Assembly (NCBI GenBank): GCA_937991535.1
Contig: CALKHN010000122.1
Location: 45,648 to 109,647, forward strand
Origin: an uncultured Sphingobacteriales bacterium
GTDB lineage: Bacteria > Bacteroidota > Bacteroidia > Chitinophagales > Chitinophagaceae
Direction of reading: 5' to 3'
Length of the DNA stretch: 64,000 nucleotides
Below the pieces are notes generated by a model, which saw only the letters and a list, made by a program, of their open reading frames with translations, searched no databases and was not told where the DNA came from. Position numbers and translations under genes: made by a program. This document shows positions 1-8,882 of this stretch, piece after piece. The number at the start of each line of letters is the position of its first letter. Within the stretch, counting starts at the first letter, position 1.

Positions 1-1059
1 GAGCAGGCCTTTTTCATATTCACCCGGGTAGCCCCCGCTTACAGCCACTATCGTTGCCGTTTGCCTGTTATCTGTTTCCAGCTTTATTTCATGCAGCTTT
101 TTTGCGGCCGTAGCCTCAAACAATTCTACCAGGTCATTTTTTAACCTGGGTAACACGGCTTCCGTTTCAGGATCGCCCATACGGCAATTATATTCAATAA
201 CATAGGGGTCGTCTCCTACCTTTATTATCCCAAAAAAAATAAATCCCGAATAGTCAATCTGCTCTTTTTTTAAACCCCTGATCGTTGGGTCAATGATGGT
301 GCTGATTATCTTTTGCATAAATGTTTCCGTGGCAAAGGGTACTGGGCTAATGGCGCCCATACCACCGGTGTTAAGCCCTTTGTCTCCTTCATCAATGCGT
401 TTGTAATCTTTGGCTTCCGGCAGTAATACATAATTTTCCCCGTCTGTTAATACAAATACGCTTAGTTCTATTCCGGAAAGAAAATCTTCAACTACTACCT
501 TTTTACTGGCATCCCCAAATTTAGACTGCAGGATCATTAATTCAAATTCGGCCATGGCTTCTACATGATTCTGGCAAATGATCACTCCTTTTCCCGCAGC
601 AAGTCCATCAGCCTTTAATACAATAGGCGTAGCATGTGATTGCAGGTAGGTTATACCATCTTCATAATTATCAGCATTAAATTCCCTGTAGGCGGCAGAA
701 GGGATTTTATGCCTTTGCATAAACGCTTTAGCGAAGGCTTTACTGCCTTCTAAACTTGCGCCTTCTTTTGATGGTCCGATTACAGAAATATGCTGAATAG
801 TGGGATCATTTTTAAAATAATCATAAATACCCTTTACTAAAGGCTCTTCCGGACCCACTACAACCATTTCAATAGTATGGTCAATACAAAATTGTTTTAT
901 TCCATCAAAATCTGTGACTGCCAGCTCCACATTGATGCCGCAAAGACTGGTGCCTGCATTACCCGGAGCGATAAATAATTTTGTGCACCGGCTGCTCTGG
1001 CTCATTTTCCAGGCAAAAGCATGTTCGCGTCCGCCGGATCCTAATAATAAAATATTCAT
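1..1059 (-). CDS. purD: Phosphoribosylamine-glycine ligase (GAR synthetase), C-terminus beyond the window
   Basis: ATP-dependent ligase joining phosphoribosylamine and glycine in the second step of de novo purine synthesis, cytoplasmic. The reading frame starts at the ATG complementary to 1057-1059 and runs open for 353 codons to the left edge, so roughly the last 70 residues of a typical ~425-residue PurD are missing. The N-terminus MNILLLGSGGREHAFAWK is the characteristic PurD Rossmann-like start. The ATP-grasp region is visible around residues 125-290, with a KADGLAAGKGV stretch, then GGMGAISPVPF and EYNCRMGDPETEAVLPR. The gene is divergent from the POT transporter at 1219. No distinct promoter was resolved in the 159-bp gap. 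Identification is secure from the conserved blocks. Confidence 0.96.
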   Translation of the reverse strand, partial: MNILLLGSGGREHAFAWKMSQSSRCTKLFIAPGNAGTSLCGINVELAVTDFDGIKQFCIDHTIEMVVVGPEEPLVKGIYDYFKNDPTIQHISVIGPSKEGASLEGSKAFAKAFMQRHKIPSAAYREFNADNYEDGITYLQSHATPIVLKADGLAAGKGVIICQNHVEAMAEFELMILQSKFGDASKKVVVEDFLSGIELSVFVLTDGENYVLLPEAKDYKRIDEGDKGLNTGGMGAISPVPFATETFMQKIISTIIDPTIRGLKKEQIDYSGFIFFGIIKVGDDPYVIEYNCRMGDPETEAVLPRLKNDLVELFEATAAKKLHEIKLETDNRQTATIVAVSGGYPGEYEKGLL

Positions 1060-1218
1060 AGCAATAAACTTGTAATAAAGAGCTGCGAAAATAGAACGAT
1101 GTTATTTTAAAACTTCATTTTTTTTACAAGTGGAATTTCCTAAGGTAACAGGTGTCTCAAAATAAGCATTATATTGAGGTGCAAATCAAAAGCATTACAT
1201 CCATAAAACCATTGATGA

Positions 1219-2727
1219 ATGAATCAAACAGCTTCAAAGGGCCACCCTAAAGGATTATACGTTTTGTTTGCAACTGAAATGTGGGAGCGCTTTAACTATT
1301 ATGGTATGCGGGCCATTTTAGTGCTTTTTATGACCAAAGCGCTTTTGTTTGATAAGGTTTTCGCATCCAACCTGTATGGCAGTTATACCAGTCTTGTTTA
1401 TTTAACGCCCTTACTGGGTGGCTATATTGCAGATCGTTACTGGGGTAACCGGATGTCTATCATTGCAGGTGGGTTGGTGATGGCTATCGGTGAATTTATT
1501 TTATTTTTTTGCGGCCATCTGTATGAAAGTTCACCACAGCTATCCGCAACCTTGTTTTTTTCGGGGCTTGGTTTTATGATCGCGGGCAATGGCTTCTTTA
1601 AGCCCAATATTTCTTCCCTGGTAGGACAATTATATCCCAAAGGCGATCGCAGGATTGACGCGGCGTATACCATCTTTTACATGGGTATTAATGTGGGTGG
1701 TGCTATCGGCCCATTTGTATGTGGTTTGGTTGGTGATACCGGCAACCCTGCCGATTTTAAATGGGCTTTTCTGGCTGCCGGAATAGGTATGCTCATAAGT
1801 GTCGTGGTTCAGAAACTGTTTCATCATAAATATGTATTGGATCCTAAGGGAGAAGTGCTTGGACTGGTGCCTAAGACTGCACCCAAAATAGCAACTAACC
1901 CAGTGACAGTGGTTGGAGGATTGATTTTACTGTCTTTTTTAATGATTGGATTGCTTTATTTAGATGCCAAAGTGGTAAATTATCTTACCTACCTGCTTAT
2001 TGCCGCAGTTTTGTTTATCGCGTTTTTTATTTTTTCCGATAAAACGTTAAATGGTATTGAAAAGCAGCGTATAGGGGTAATTTTTATTACTGCATTCTTT
2101 GTTATCTTTTTTTGGAGCGCATTTGAACAGGCCGGCGCTTCCCTTACTTTTTTCGCGGAAGAACAAACACAAAGAGATCTGGGCTTTTTTGTAATACCTG
2201 CCAGTTTTTTCCAGTCGCTCAACTCTATTTTTGTTGTGGCATTTGCTCCCCTGTTTGCATGGTTATGGATCAAACTGGGCAAAAAGGAGCCTGCTTCGCC
2301 TACAAAAATGGCAATGGGTTTATTACTGCTGGCCCTGGGATACTTATGGATAGCCTTTGGTGTAAAAGACGTGCAGCCGGGAGTTAAGGTGAGTATCATC
2401 TGGCTAACGGGCATGTATATGCTGCATACCTGGGGCGAACTGTGCTTATCGCCTATTGGCTTGTCGCTCGTTAATAAATTAGCGCCTTTCAAATTTGCCT
2501 CCCTGTTAATGGCTGTATGGTTTCTTGCCAATGCCGCTGCCAATAAACTCGCAGGGGTGTTGAGTGCGTTGTATCCGGAAGCCGGGAAAACCACCTCTTT
2601 CTTAGGATATAAAATGCACAATATGCACGAGTTTTTCATGTTGTTTGTATTTATGGCCGGGATCGCGTCTTTATTGTTGTTTCTTCTTACTAAAAAACTG
2701 CAGTATATGATGCACCAGGACAAATAA
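1219..2727 (+). CDS. POT/PTR2-family proton-coupled oligopeptide transporter (first of a tandem pair)
   Basis: Inner-membrane major facilitator protein of 502 residues, predicted to import di- or tripeptides with protons. The N-terminal EMWERFNYYG (about residues 20-29) contains the ExxERFxYY proton-coupling motif of the POT family. The PTR2 signature FYMGINVGGAIGPF lies near residue 155, and the rest alternates hydrophobic segments in the usual 12-14 helix layout. The ATG at 1219 is chosen over an overlapping out-of-frame ATG at 1215. No Shine-Dalgarno is visible, as expected for the phylum. A second, diverged POT gene follows about 180 bp downstream on the same strand, suggesting an old duplication with different substrate preference. 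Substrate cannot be read from sequence alone. Confidence 0.93.
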   Translation: MNQTASKGHPKGLYVLFATEMWERFNYYGMRAILVLFMTKALLFDKVFASNLYGSYTSLVYLTPLLGGYIADRYWGNRMSIIAGGLVMAIGEFILFFCGHLYESSPQLSATLFFSGLGFMIAGNGFFKPNISSLVGQLYPKGDRRIDAAYTIFYMGINVGGAIGPFVCGLVGDTGNPADFKWAFLAAGIGMLISVVVQKLFHHKYVLDPKGEVLGLVPKTAPKIATNPVTVVGGLILLSFLMIGLLYLDAKVVNYLTYLLIAAVLFIAFFIFSDKTLNGIEKQRIGVIFITAFFVIFFWSAFEQAGASLTFFAEEQTQRDLGFFVIPASFFQSLNSIFVVAFAPLFAWLWIKLGKKEPASPTKMAMGLLLLALGYLWIAFGVKDVQPGVKVSIIWLTGMYMLHTWGELCLSPIGLSLVNKLAPFKFASLLMAVWFLANAAANKLAGVLSALYPEAGKTTSFLGYKMHNMHEFFMLFVFMAGIASLLLFLLTKKLQYMMHQDK

Positions 2728-2810
2728 TCAATCGCAGGTCTTTTTTGCGCGATACTATATCTTAAGTCACACAAATAATGTCTGGATTTTAGGTGAAAAC
2801 TGAGAGCCCG

Positions 2811-2835
2811 CCCGTCTGAATGCCATTCGGACGGG
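2811..2835. repeat. Palindromic element between the two POT genes
   Basis: A 12-bp inverted repeat with a single-base loop; the only imperfection is one G-T pair. No T-run follows on either strand, so it does not look like a factor-independent terminator. It follows the word aggtgaaaactga (2791-2803), which recurs exactly at 44045-44057, and it shares the ggacggg core with the palindrome inside leuS near 55807. It fits the dispersed palindromic/word-like repeat family of this genome. Confidence 0.55.
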
Positions 2836-2909
2836 GGAGAAAAGTAAAAGGCGTATTTCACTTCTCACGTTTCACATTTATACAGCACAATAAATTTCAA
2901 TACTGGCAT

Positions 2910-4556
2910 ATGTGGAAAAAACATCCCAAAGCGCTACCCTTTTTATTTTTTTCAGAAATGTGGGAACGTTTTGGTTATTACCTGATGATCGGCATTTTTA
3001 CATTATACCTGAAAGATGTAAAAACCGGGTATGGCATGACGGAAGCCGAATCTGCCGATTTGTACGGTACATTTATCGCGCTTGTTTTTTTTACGCCATT
3101 TCTGGGCGGACTGATCGCCGACCGCTACCTCGGCTATAGAAAATCTATTATTATCGGTGGGTTAATGATGGGCATTGGGTATTGTTTGATGTCGGTTCAT
3201 AATCTTATGATGCTGTATCTTTCCATGACACTTGTAATTGCCGGAAACGGTTTTTTTAAGCCTAATATTTCTACACTTCTGGGTAATGTATATTCAACTC
3301 CAGCCTATAAAGCACAAAAAGATGAAGGGTATAACATCTTTTATATGGGCATAAATGTAGGTGCATTTATCTGCAATTTCTTTGGAGCTGCGCTCTATGT
3401 TATGATGGGGTGGAGCTATGCTTTTATTGCAGCCGGGATTGGAATGTTTATTGGAGTTGTGGTATTTTTAACGGGTACAAAGCATTATGCAGCATTTGAC
3501 ATTAAAAAAGGGGTACGGCAAAGCGATATGTCTTTTATCCGCATCGTTTTGCTGATCCTTTTGCCATCAGTTATTGCCGGCGTTGCAGGATGGGTATTGC
3601 CGGGATTGATTTGGGATACTACTTTATTCGGTTCACCTTCTACCGATGCGTTCATTTTTGCCTGTATACCGGTTATTTATTTTTATGGATCATTGTATAC
3701 TAAAGCAGCAAAGGAGGAGAAGCGGCCCATACTCGCTTTATTGGCCATATTTGCGGTGGTTATATTGTTTTGGGCGGTGTTTAAACAGAATGGTTCGGCG
3801 CTCAATACATGGGCCGACCAGTATACCAACCGGGAGGTTAAAGGTACTCCACAAAAGGTTTTTGAAACACTAAGACTTTCGCAAACTCTGGTTTATACAA
3901 AGGATTCCGTGCCGTTGTACGATGAACAGTTTCGTTTGCAAAAGAAAGATGGAAAAATTGTCAGCACCTATGATTATCCTTCTTATTTTAAAAATATGAA
4001 ACCCGGATCAACGCCAGAACCTGGCGGTAGCATTAGTGTATGGGCTACCAATCTCAGCCAGTCCATTAATCCTGGCTGGGTTATTATTTTTACGCCGCTG
4101 ATTGTTGCTTTTTTCACCTGGCTTAGAAGAAGAAACCGCGAACCTACAACAGCTACAAAAATAGCTTGGGGTCTTTTTATTTCGGGATTATCGGCCCTGG
4201 TAATGGTTGGAGCGGTGTATGCAGGTAACAATGGTGTGGAGAAAGCGAGTACCTGGTGGTTGATTGTAAGTTATGGTGTAATTACGATCGGCGAATTGTT
4301 TTTGAGCCCTATGGGATTATCCATTGTGTCTAAATTGAGCCCTCCGCGCATAACTGCATTAATGATGGGTGGATGGTTTCTCTCTACTTCCATAGGTAAT
4401 AAATTATCGGGTGTGCTGGCAACCCTGTGGGACGGATATGATCATAAAGCCAATTATTTCTGGCTTAATTTTGCTCTTCTTATGGCGGCTGCCGTAGTTT
4501 GTTTTGCAATGCTTCGCTGGCTAAACGCTGTTTTAAAAGAGAAAGGAGTAAGTTAA
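2910..4556 (+). CDS. POT/PTR2-family proton-coupled oligopeptide transporter (second of a tandem pair)
   Basis: Inner-membrane peptide:proton symporter, 548 residues from the ATG at 2910. The frame is open upstream to 2820, but that extension is encoded by the palindromic intergenic repeat and has no hydrophobic or conserved content. Starting at 2910 puts EMWERFGYY at residues 16-24, matching the neighbour and the family. A PTR2-type FYMGINVGAFICNF block lies near residue 150. A hydrophilic insertion between late helices (about residues 310-380), rich in charged residues, is longer than in the first copy and is commonly seen in Bacteroidetes POT proteins. Paired with the gene at 1219, probably separately tuned for peptide size. 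Confidence 0.93.
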   Translation: MWKKHPKALPFLFFSEMWERFGYYLMIGIFTLYLKDVKTGYGMTEAESADLYGTFIALVFFTPFLGGLIADRYLGYRKSIIIGGLMMGIGYCLMSVHNLMMLYLSMTLVIAGNGFFKPNISTLLGNVYSTPAYKAQKDEGYNIFYMGINVGAFICNFFGAALYVMMGWSYAFIAAGIGMFIGVVVFLTGTKHYAAFDIKKGVRQSDMSFIRIVLLILLPSVIAGVAGWVLPGLIWDTTLFGSPSTDAFIFACIPVIYFYGSLYTKAAKEEKRPILALLAIFAVVILFWAVFKQNGSALNTWADQYTNREVKGTPQKVFETLRLSQTLVYTKDSVPLYDEQFRLQKKDGKIVSTYDYPSYFKNMKPGSTPEPGGSISVWATNLSQSINPGWVIIFTPLIVAFFTWLRRRNREPTTATKIAWGLFISGLSALVMVGAVYAGNNGVEKASTWWLIVSYGVITIGELFLSPMGLSIVSKLSPPRITALMMGGWFLSTSIGNKLSGVLATLWDGYDHKANYFWLNFALLMAAAVVCFAMLRWLNAVLKEKGVS

Positions 4557-4615
4557 AAAAGGCAATATTTTTGATTTGATGTATCGAAATAATTCCAGTT
4601 CAACTCCATAATAAA

Positions 4616-4644
4616 AGTAACCGGCACTTTTGGCGCCGGTTACT
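4616..4644 (-). terminator. Intrinsic terminator of the Spy/CpxP-like gene, possibly bidirectional
   Basis: Perfect 10-bp inverted repeat (4616-4625 and 4635-4644) with a 9-nt loop in the convergent gap between the second POT gene and the Spy/CpxP-like gene. Read on the minus strand the stem is followed by a short T-rich run, fitting termination of the minus-strand gene. The plus-strand side lacks a clear T-run. Confidence 0.7.
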
Positions 4645-4668
4645 ATATACCGTCCATATTTCTTATTT

Positions 4669-5322
4669 TTATTTTGACATTCGGTTGATACGCCTGGATT
4701 TGAAACGCTCCATCTTTTTTACCTGTTCCGGTGTAAGAATGGAATTCATATCCTCGTGCTGTTTTTTAAAAACGGCTGCAACCTGCTCTTTTTTCCGGGC
4801 ATCTGATAAAGCATTGCTGGCGCGTATTTCTTTAATTTTTTTTTGTGTATCTGCCCTCAGTGCTTTTAGTTTTGCAGACTGGTCGTCTGATAATCCTAAG
4901 GCGGATTTCATTTTTTCTGTTCCTCCTTTATCTGCCGTATCAAACTTTCCTTTTCTTTCCATCCTCATCTGCTGCAACTGATCCTTTTGTTCTTTTGTGA
5001 ATACATTATCCACATCGCTGCGCCGTTTTTTATTTAAAGCCTGCATCTGCGCTTTGTAGTCCTTTACGGTGGTGGTAGCTTCTTGTTTCTTAAGATCAGC
5101 TACGCCTGAACGGTAGTCTTTATTAATTTTTATTAATTTATCCTGTTGTTCCTGGGAGAGGTTCAGTTTTTTAAAATCAGCATGATGTTGTTTTCTGTGT
5201 TTGCCCGGGTGCTGATGATACTCCTTAGCGTCTTTTTTAACAGCTTCGGCTGTTTTTTCCTGTGCATAGATGGTTGTAAGCACCAGTGAAAGTGCAAGTA
5301 TACTTAGCGTTATTTTCTTCAT
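4669..5322 (-). CDS. Periplasmic Spy/CpxP-like protein with LTxxQ-type motifs
   Basis: Secreted, highly charged helical protein of 217 residues. The start is placed at the ATG complementary to 5320-5322, because MKKITLSILALSLVLTTIYA then forms a clean signal peptide; the frame extends 16 codons further upstream but would bury it. The mature part is Lys/Gln-rich and contains three LTxxQ-like motifs (LNLSQEQ, LGLSDDQ, LTPEQ), the hallmark of Spy/CpxP-type periplasmic chaperones. By family analogy it may bind unfolded envelope proteins or sense envelope stress, but no two-component genes adjoin it here. Length and composition resemble Bacteroidetes DUF4890-type proteins; the exact subfamily is uncertain. 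Confidence 0.75.
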   Translation of the reverse strand: MKKITLSILALSLVLTTIYAQEKTAEAVKKDAKEYHQHPGKHRKQHHADFKKLNLSQEQQDKLIKINKDYRSGVADLKKQEATTTVKDYKAQMQALNKKRRSDVDNVFTKEQKDQLQQMRMERKGKFDTADKGGTEKMKSALGLSDDQSAKLKALRADTQKKIKEIRASNALSDARKKEQVAAVFKKQHEDMNSILTPEQVKKMERFKSRRINRMSK

Positions 5323-5493
5323 GTATGAATGGTTTTTATTGATACATGGTAGACTACATACTTTTTTCAAAGTTTAACCATAAAGCAACCGGATGTATAA
5401 ACAGCCTGTTTTACAGGCTAAAAAGGCAAAATCATTAACCTTATTTAACGTAAAGCGGAGTATGGTATAAGGTCTTGGGTATAAGGTGTAAAG

Positions 5494-5522
5494 CCATCGG
5501 ACTTTCGGTTCAAGTCCAATGG
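5494..5522 (-). terminator. Hairpin just downstream of icd, probable terminator
   Basis: Inverted repeat of 11 bp with one mismatch (5494-5504 with 5512-5522) around a 7-nt loop, starting 12 bp past the icd stop on the minus strand. The loop side contains ggttcaagtcc, which superficially resembles a tRNA T-arm, but no acceptor, D or anticodon arm surrounds it. The T-run is weak (gcttta), so termination efficiency is doubtful. Confidence 0.5.
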
Positions 5523-5533
5523 CCTGGGGCTCA

Positions 5534-6985
5534 CTACTGCCCCTGGGCCAAACTGTACGCCTTCTTATCTCCCCACATATTCAATAATTCGGAGGAGCAT
5601 ATTTTAAAGTTGCCGCTCAGACTTACATACAGCCCTAGAACATCCTGCTGGGTAAGTGGTTCGTCATCAAGGCTTTCAAATCGTACATTGTATAAGTTCA
5701 CCAGGTTGGTATACACTGAACCTGTAGGCCAAACCTGCGTGCCCCGGTTGCTGATGTTCACCAATTTGAATTTAACGCCGGCATGCCGCTCGCATTTTCT
5801 AGCAATAGCCTGTGGTTGTTCATCACTTTCTATAAAAAGATCAACGCCTACAATATTTTCATCTCCAGTTTCTTTAGATACCATCATGGCATTTTGCTGC
5901 AATTTAAAAGGGGCAGGCGTACCAGGTTTATTGGATACAACAGGTTTGGCATTGAATTCAGGCTTTTTACCGAGATTGCTTATTATCGCATTGGCGAATT
6001 CGGTAGTATTTACAGCGGGTGTTGATTTATCGCCGAAGTCGCCGGTATGCACACCGCTTTCTAAAGTATACAATAAGGCATTTTCAATAAGTCCTGCATT
6101 TTCCGTTAATCCCAGGTGCAACAGCATGGATATACCACTTAATATTAAAGCTGTAGGATTTGCTATGTTTTTTCCTGCAATATCCGGCGCGGTACCATGC
6201 ACTGCTTCGAAAATAGAAATATGGTCGCCAATATTGGCTGAAGGTGCAAAACCCAATCCGCCTACCAGTCCTGCACACAAATCCGATACAATATCGCCCT
6301 GTAAATTGGTAAGCACCACCACATCAAAAGTGTCTGGTTTGGTTACTAACTTCATGCACAGATCATCTACAATAATATCATCTGCTTTCAGATCGGGATA
6401 GGCTTTTGCCACCTCATAAAAACATTCTAAAAATAAACCGTCCGTTATCTTCATAATATTTGCCTTATGCCCGCAGCTCACACGTCTTGCCTTTTTTAGT
6501 CTTGCCATTTCAAAAGCATACCGGACCACCTGTTCACTTCCCGGACGGGTAATAAAGCGCCTGCTTAAGGCCACATCATGTGTAAGCATGTGTTCTATAC
6601 CGCCATATGTATCCTCAATATTTTCCCGTACTACCGTAATATCAATAGGTATTCCCGCCTTCGAAAAAACAGTATCTACCCCGTGTAAGGTTTGAAACAC
6701 TCGTTTATTCGCAAAAGTGTTCCAGGTTTTTCGGGCTGTAACATTTATGCTTTTTACGCCTTTGCCTTTAGGGGTTTCCATGGGGCCTTTAAACAAAAGC
6801 CCAAGATTTTCGATTGTGAGTTTGGCTTCAGGCGTCATTCCATTCGAAAAGCCCTTATCAAAAACCCATTTCCCCATATCTACAAACTCATACTCAAGTG
6901 GAACTTTATTTGCGGTAAATATGCTTAAAGTGGCATCCATTATTTCTGGTCCGATTCCATCTCCTTTGGCTACGGCAATTTTCAT
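5534..6985 (-). CDS. icd: NADP-dependent isocitrate dehydrogenase, long Thermus-like form
   Basis: TCA-cycle enzyme oxidising isocitrate to 2-oxoglutarate with CO2 release. The 483 residues begin MKIAVAKGDGIGPEIMDATL, the standard start of the beta-decarboxylating dehydrogenase family. Family blocks follow: ITVVRENIEDTYGGIEH, HKANIMKITDGLF with the catalytic Lys, IIVDDLCMKLV, and the NAD(P) region EAVHGTAPDIAGKNIANPTA. A roughly 140-residue C-terminal extension after residue 335 (linker plus a small alpha/beta domain) matches the Thermus-type ICDH subgroup and explains the length over the usual ~340-residue core. A TACCTTTG promoter element lies 64 bp upstream. Cofactor choice is inferred from subfamily, not proven. 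Confidence 0.92.
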   Translation of the reverse strand: MKIAVAKGDGIGPEIMDATLSIFTANKVPLEYEFVDMGKWVFDKGFSNGMTPEAKLTIENLGLLFKGPMETPKGKGVKSINVTARKTWNTFANKRVFQTLHGVDTVFSKAGIPIDITVVRENIEDTYGGIEHMLTHDVALSRRFITRPGSEQVVRYAFEMARLKKARRVSCGHKANIMKITDGLFLECFYEVAKAYPDLKADDIIVDDLCMKLVTKPDTFDVVVLTNLQGDIVSDLCAGLVGGLGFAPSANIGDHISIFEAVHGTAPDIAGKNIANPTALILSGISMLLHLGLTENAGLIENALLYTLESGVHTGDFGDKSTPAVNTTEFANAIISNLGKKPEFNAKPVVSNKPGTPAPFKLQQNAMMVSKETGDENIVGVDLFIESDEQPQAIARKCERHAGVKFKLVNISNRGTQVWPTGSVYTNLVNLYNVRFESLDDEPLTQQDVLGLYVSLSGNFKICSSELLNMWGDKKAYSLAQGQ

Positions 6986-7048
6986 GATTAACAGGGTTTA
7001 ATATTTAAAAAATACATATGAGGCAAAAATTTGCAATTGATTTGCAGA

Positions 7049-7056
7049 CAAAGGTA
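7049..7056 (-). promoter_or_regulatory. Bacteroidetes-type -7 element for icd
   Basis: Minus-strand TACCTTTG matches the Bacteroidetes primary-sigma -7 consensus TAnnTTTG and lies 64 bp upstream of the icd start. A convincing -33 TTTG at the usual 19-bp spacing is not seen. Confidence 0.5.
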
Positions 7057-7147
7057 AATGGGTTTTGAATTACTACAGAAAATTCTCACCAATTCCCCCA
7101 GCCTGTCATAGTTTTTTGCTACTTTTAAGCTAAACTTTGGTAAGGCA

Positions 7148-7534
7148 ATGGCATCAAAAGTAACGGAAGGGGTAACGGTAACGGTTGAAACATTCTACCA
7201 ACCGGATTACAGTAATCCCGTAAGTGGCGAGTTTATGTTTGCCTACCGCATTACATTGCAGAATAATAATGCGTTTCCTGTAAAGTTGATGCGAAGACAC
7301 TGGTATATTTTTGACAGTAATGGCACGCAGCGGGAAGTAGAGGGGGAAGGTGTAGTTGGTGTACAGCCGCAAATTAACCCGGGTGAACAATACCAATATG
7401 TTAGTGGCTGCAACCTTCGTACAGAAATGGGGAAAATGTATGGTACCTATGTTATGGAAAATATTACTTCCAAAAAACAGTTTGATGTTAAAATACCTGT
7501 ATTTGATATGATCGTTCCCTTTAAGATGAATTAG
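7148..7534 (+). CDS. apaG: ApaG-domain protein
   Basis: Small cytoplasmic beta-sandwich (fibronectin III-like) protein of 128 residues, the normal ApaG length. The sequence shows the family pattern: VTEGVTVTVETFYQPDYS, then FAYRITLQNNN, RRHWYIFDSNG and the glycine/proline-rich GVVGVQPQINPGEQYQY, ending with a VMENITSKKQFDVKIPVF strand pair. ApaG proteins have been linked to Co/Mg homeostasis and diadenosine polyphosphate metabolism in enterobacteria, and the domain also appears in F-box and polymerase-interacting proteins; the role in Bacteroidetes is not established. Start ATG at 7148 gives the expected N-terminus. It stands alone, divergent from icd. Confidence 0.92.
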   Translation: MASKVTEGVTVTVETFYQPDYSNPVSGEFMFAYRITLQNNNAFPVKLMRRHWYIFDSNGTQREVEGEGVVGVQPQINPGEQYQYVSGCNLRTEMGKMYGTYVMENITSKKQFDVKIPVFDMIVPFKMN

Positions 7535-7557
7535 CATCATTTTCACTATAAAAGCCG

Positions 7558-7565
7558 TACCTTTG
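7558..7565 (+). promoter_or_regulatory. Bacteroidetes-type -7 element upstream of the desaturase
   Basis: TACCTTTG on the plus strand, 137 bp before the desaturase ATG, matches TAnnTTTG. The GGCAAAGG at 7591-7598 can pair with the CCTTTGCC overlapping this element, giving a possible hairpin at the 5' end of a long leader. Confidence 0.45.
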
Positions 7566-7701
7566 CCCATCCGCCTTAATTAATATTAGTGGCAAAGGAG
7601 AAAAGGTGAGATAGATTTTGAAATTTATTCCCTCAGCAAACGTTATTCATTAACATTAAATGCACGGTATAATACCGTTCATATCAGGAAAAATTAAATA
7701 A

Positions 7702-8772
7702 ATGTACAAGGTTACTTTTAATAATAAGAACAAAGTGTTCTTTAATGCGCTAAAAGCAAACGTTGATCAGTATTTTACAGATAACAATATCAAAAAAACC
7801 GGTAACTGGAAGTTGTATTTAAAATCTGTGGTGCTTATACCGGCCGCTATACTGATCTATCTTTCCCTGTTATTACTTCCCCTTAATCTCTTTACCGGTA
7901 TATTACTGAGTGGTTTGTTCGGGTTTACGCTTGCCAGCATTGGTTTTAACATCATGCACGATGCCTGCCATGGCAGCTTTTCAACCCGCAAGTGGGTAAA
8001 CGACTTGTTCGGGCTTAGCATGAATGCCCTGGGCGGGAATGCATTTTTATGGAAATTGAAGCATAATATCGTACATCATACCTATACCAATATTGACGGC
8101 ATTGACGATGATATCAATAATATGCCCTTTATGCGTGAATGTTCTACCCAGCCCTGGAAACCCATTCACCGTTACCAGCAGTTTTACATGTTTTTTCTCT
8201 ACGGGTTTACTTCTCTTTTCCTGTTGTTTATAACCGACTATATAAAATATGTTACACGTAAAGTATATACAACACCTTTAAAGCCGATGGATCTGAGAGA
8301 GCATCTTACGTTCTGGATATCCAAGTTATTGTATATAGCCATTACCATCGTTATTCCTATACTGGTTTTAGGCTGGCAACCATGGCTTTTAGGTTTTCTG
8401 GTAATGCATTTTGTTTTGGGATTAACGCTTGCGGTGGTATTTCAACTGGCGCATGTGGTAGAACACGCAGAATTTGAAGTGGCCGGCATTGAACCTAAAA
8501 AAATTGAAAACGAATGGGCCATTCACCAGGTAAAAACCACAGCTAATTTTGCAGCAAACAATAAATTTCTTTCATGGCTTGTAGGCGGACTGAATTTCCA
8601 GATAGAACATCATTTGTTTCCACGCATCAGCCATATACATTACCCTGCTATCAGTAAAATTGTTCAGCAAACCTGCCGGCAATTTGATTTGCAGTATATT
8701 TATTTTCCCACATTGGGTTCGGCAGTGGCATCACATTACAGGGTCATGAAGCAACTGGGGCAAAAGCCGTAA
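7702..8772 (+). CDS. Membrane fatty-acid desaturase (front-end/linoleoyl-CoA desaturase type)
   Basis: Integral membrane di-iron enzyme of 356 residues that introduces a cis double bond into an acyl chain. All three histidine boxes are present: HDACH at residues 86-90, HNIVHH at 121-126, and QIEHH at about 300-304. The glutamine in QxxHH is typical of front-end (delta-5/delta-6-like) desaturases, although no cytochrome b5 domain is fused, as is usual in bacteria. Hydrophobic segments flank the boxes at about residues 43-62, 64-84, 165-185 and 205-245. A strong hairpin terminator follows at 8791-8836. The physiological role is probably adjustment of membrane fluidity; regiospecificity cannot be read from sequence. 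Confidence 0.92.
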   Translation: MYKVTFNNKNKVFFNALKANVDQYFTDNNIKKTGNWKLYLKSVVLIPAAILIYLSLLLLPLNLFTGILLSGLFGFTLASIGFNIMHDACHGSFSTRKWVNDLFGLSMNALGGNAFLWKLKHNIVHHTYTNIDGIDDDINNMPFMRECSTQPWKPIHRYQQFYMFFLYGFTSLFLLFITDYIKYVTRKVYTTPLKPMDLREHLTFWISKLLYIAITIVIPILVLGWQPWLLGFLVMHFVLGLTLAVVFQLAHVVEHAEFEVAGIEPKKIENEWAIHQVKTTANFAANNKFLSWLVGGLNFQIEHHLFPRISHIHYPAISKIVQQTCRQFDLQYIYFPTLGSAVASHYRVMKQLGQKP

Positions 8773-8790
8773 ACAATATTATTTCCAAAA

Positions 8791-8836
8791 AAACAGCAAA
8801 GGCGACAACTTAACAAAAGTGTCGCCTTTGCTGTTT
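8791..8836 (+). terminator. Strong hairpin terminator after the desaturase gene
   Basis: Perfect 17-bp inverted repeat (8791-8807 with 8820-8836) separated by a 12-nt loop, beginning 19 bp after the desaturase stop codon. The stem begins with an A-run and ends with a T-run, so it can act in both directions; only the desaturase transcript enters it here. Confidence 0.85.
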
Positions 8837-8882
8837 AAATTTGAAATGAACTTTACTATATTCGATAAATATTTGAATTGCG

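Noticed and set aside
1989..2861. 290-codon open frame on the minus strand
   Set aside because: It lies entirely opposite the first POT gene and part of the gap, has no recognisable domain, and its composition mirrors the transporter's codons; the plus-strand POT protein is certain.
5494..5522. Possible tRNA T-arm (ggttcaagtcc)
   Set aside because: No matching acceptor, D or anticodon arms in the surrounding 80 bp, and the string lies in a longer inverted repeat better explained as a hairpin after icd.
5475..6401. 308-codon plus-strand frame opposite icd
   Set aside because: Antisense shadow of the conserved isocitrate dehydrogenase; Cys/Ser-rich translation without family features.
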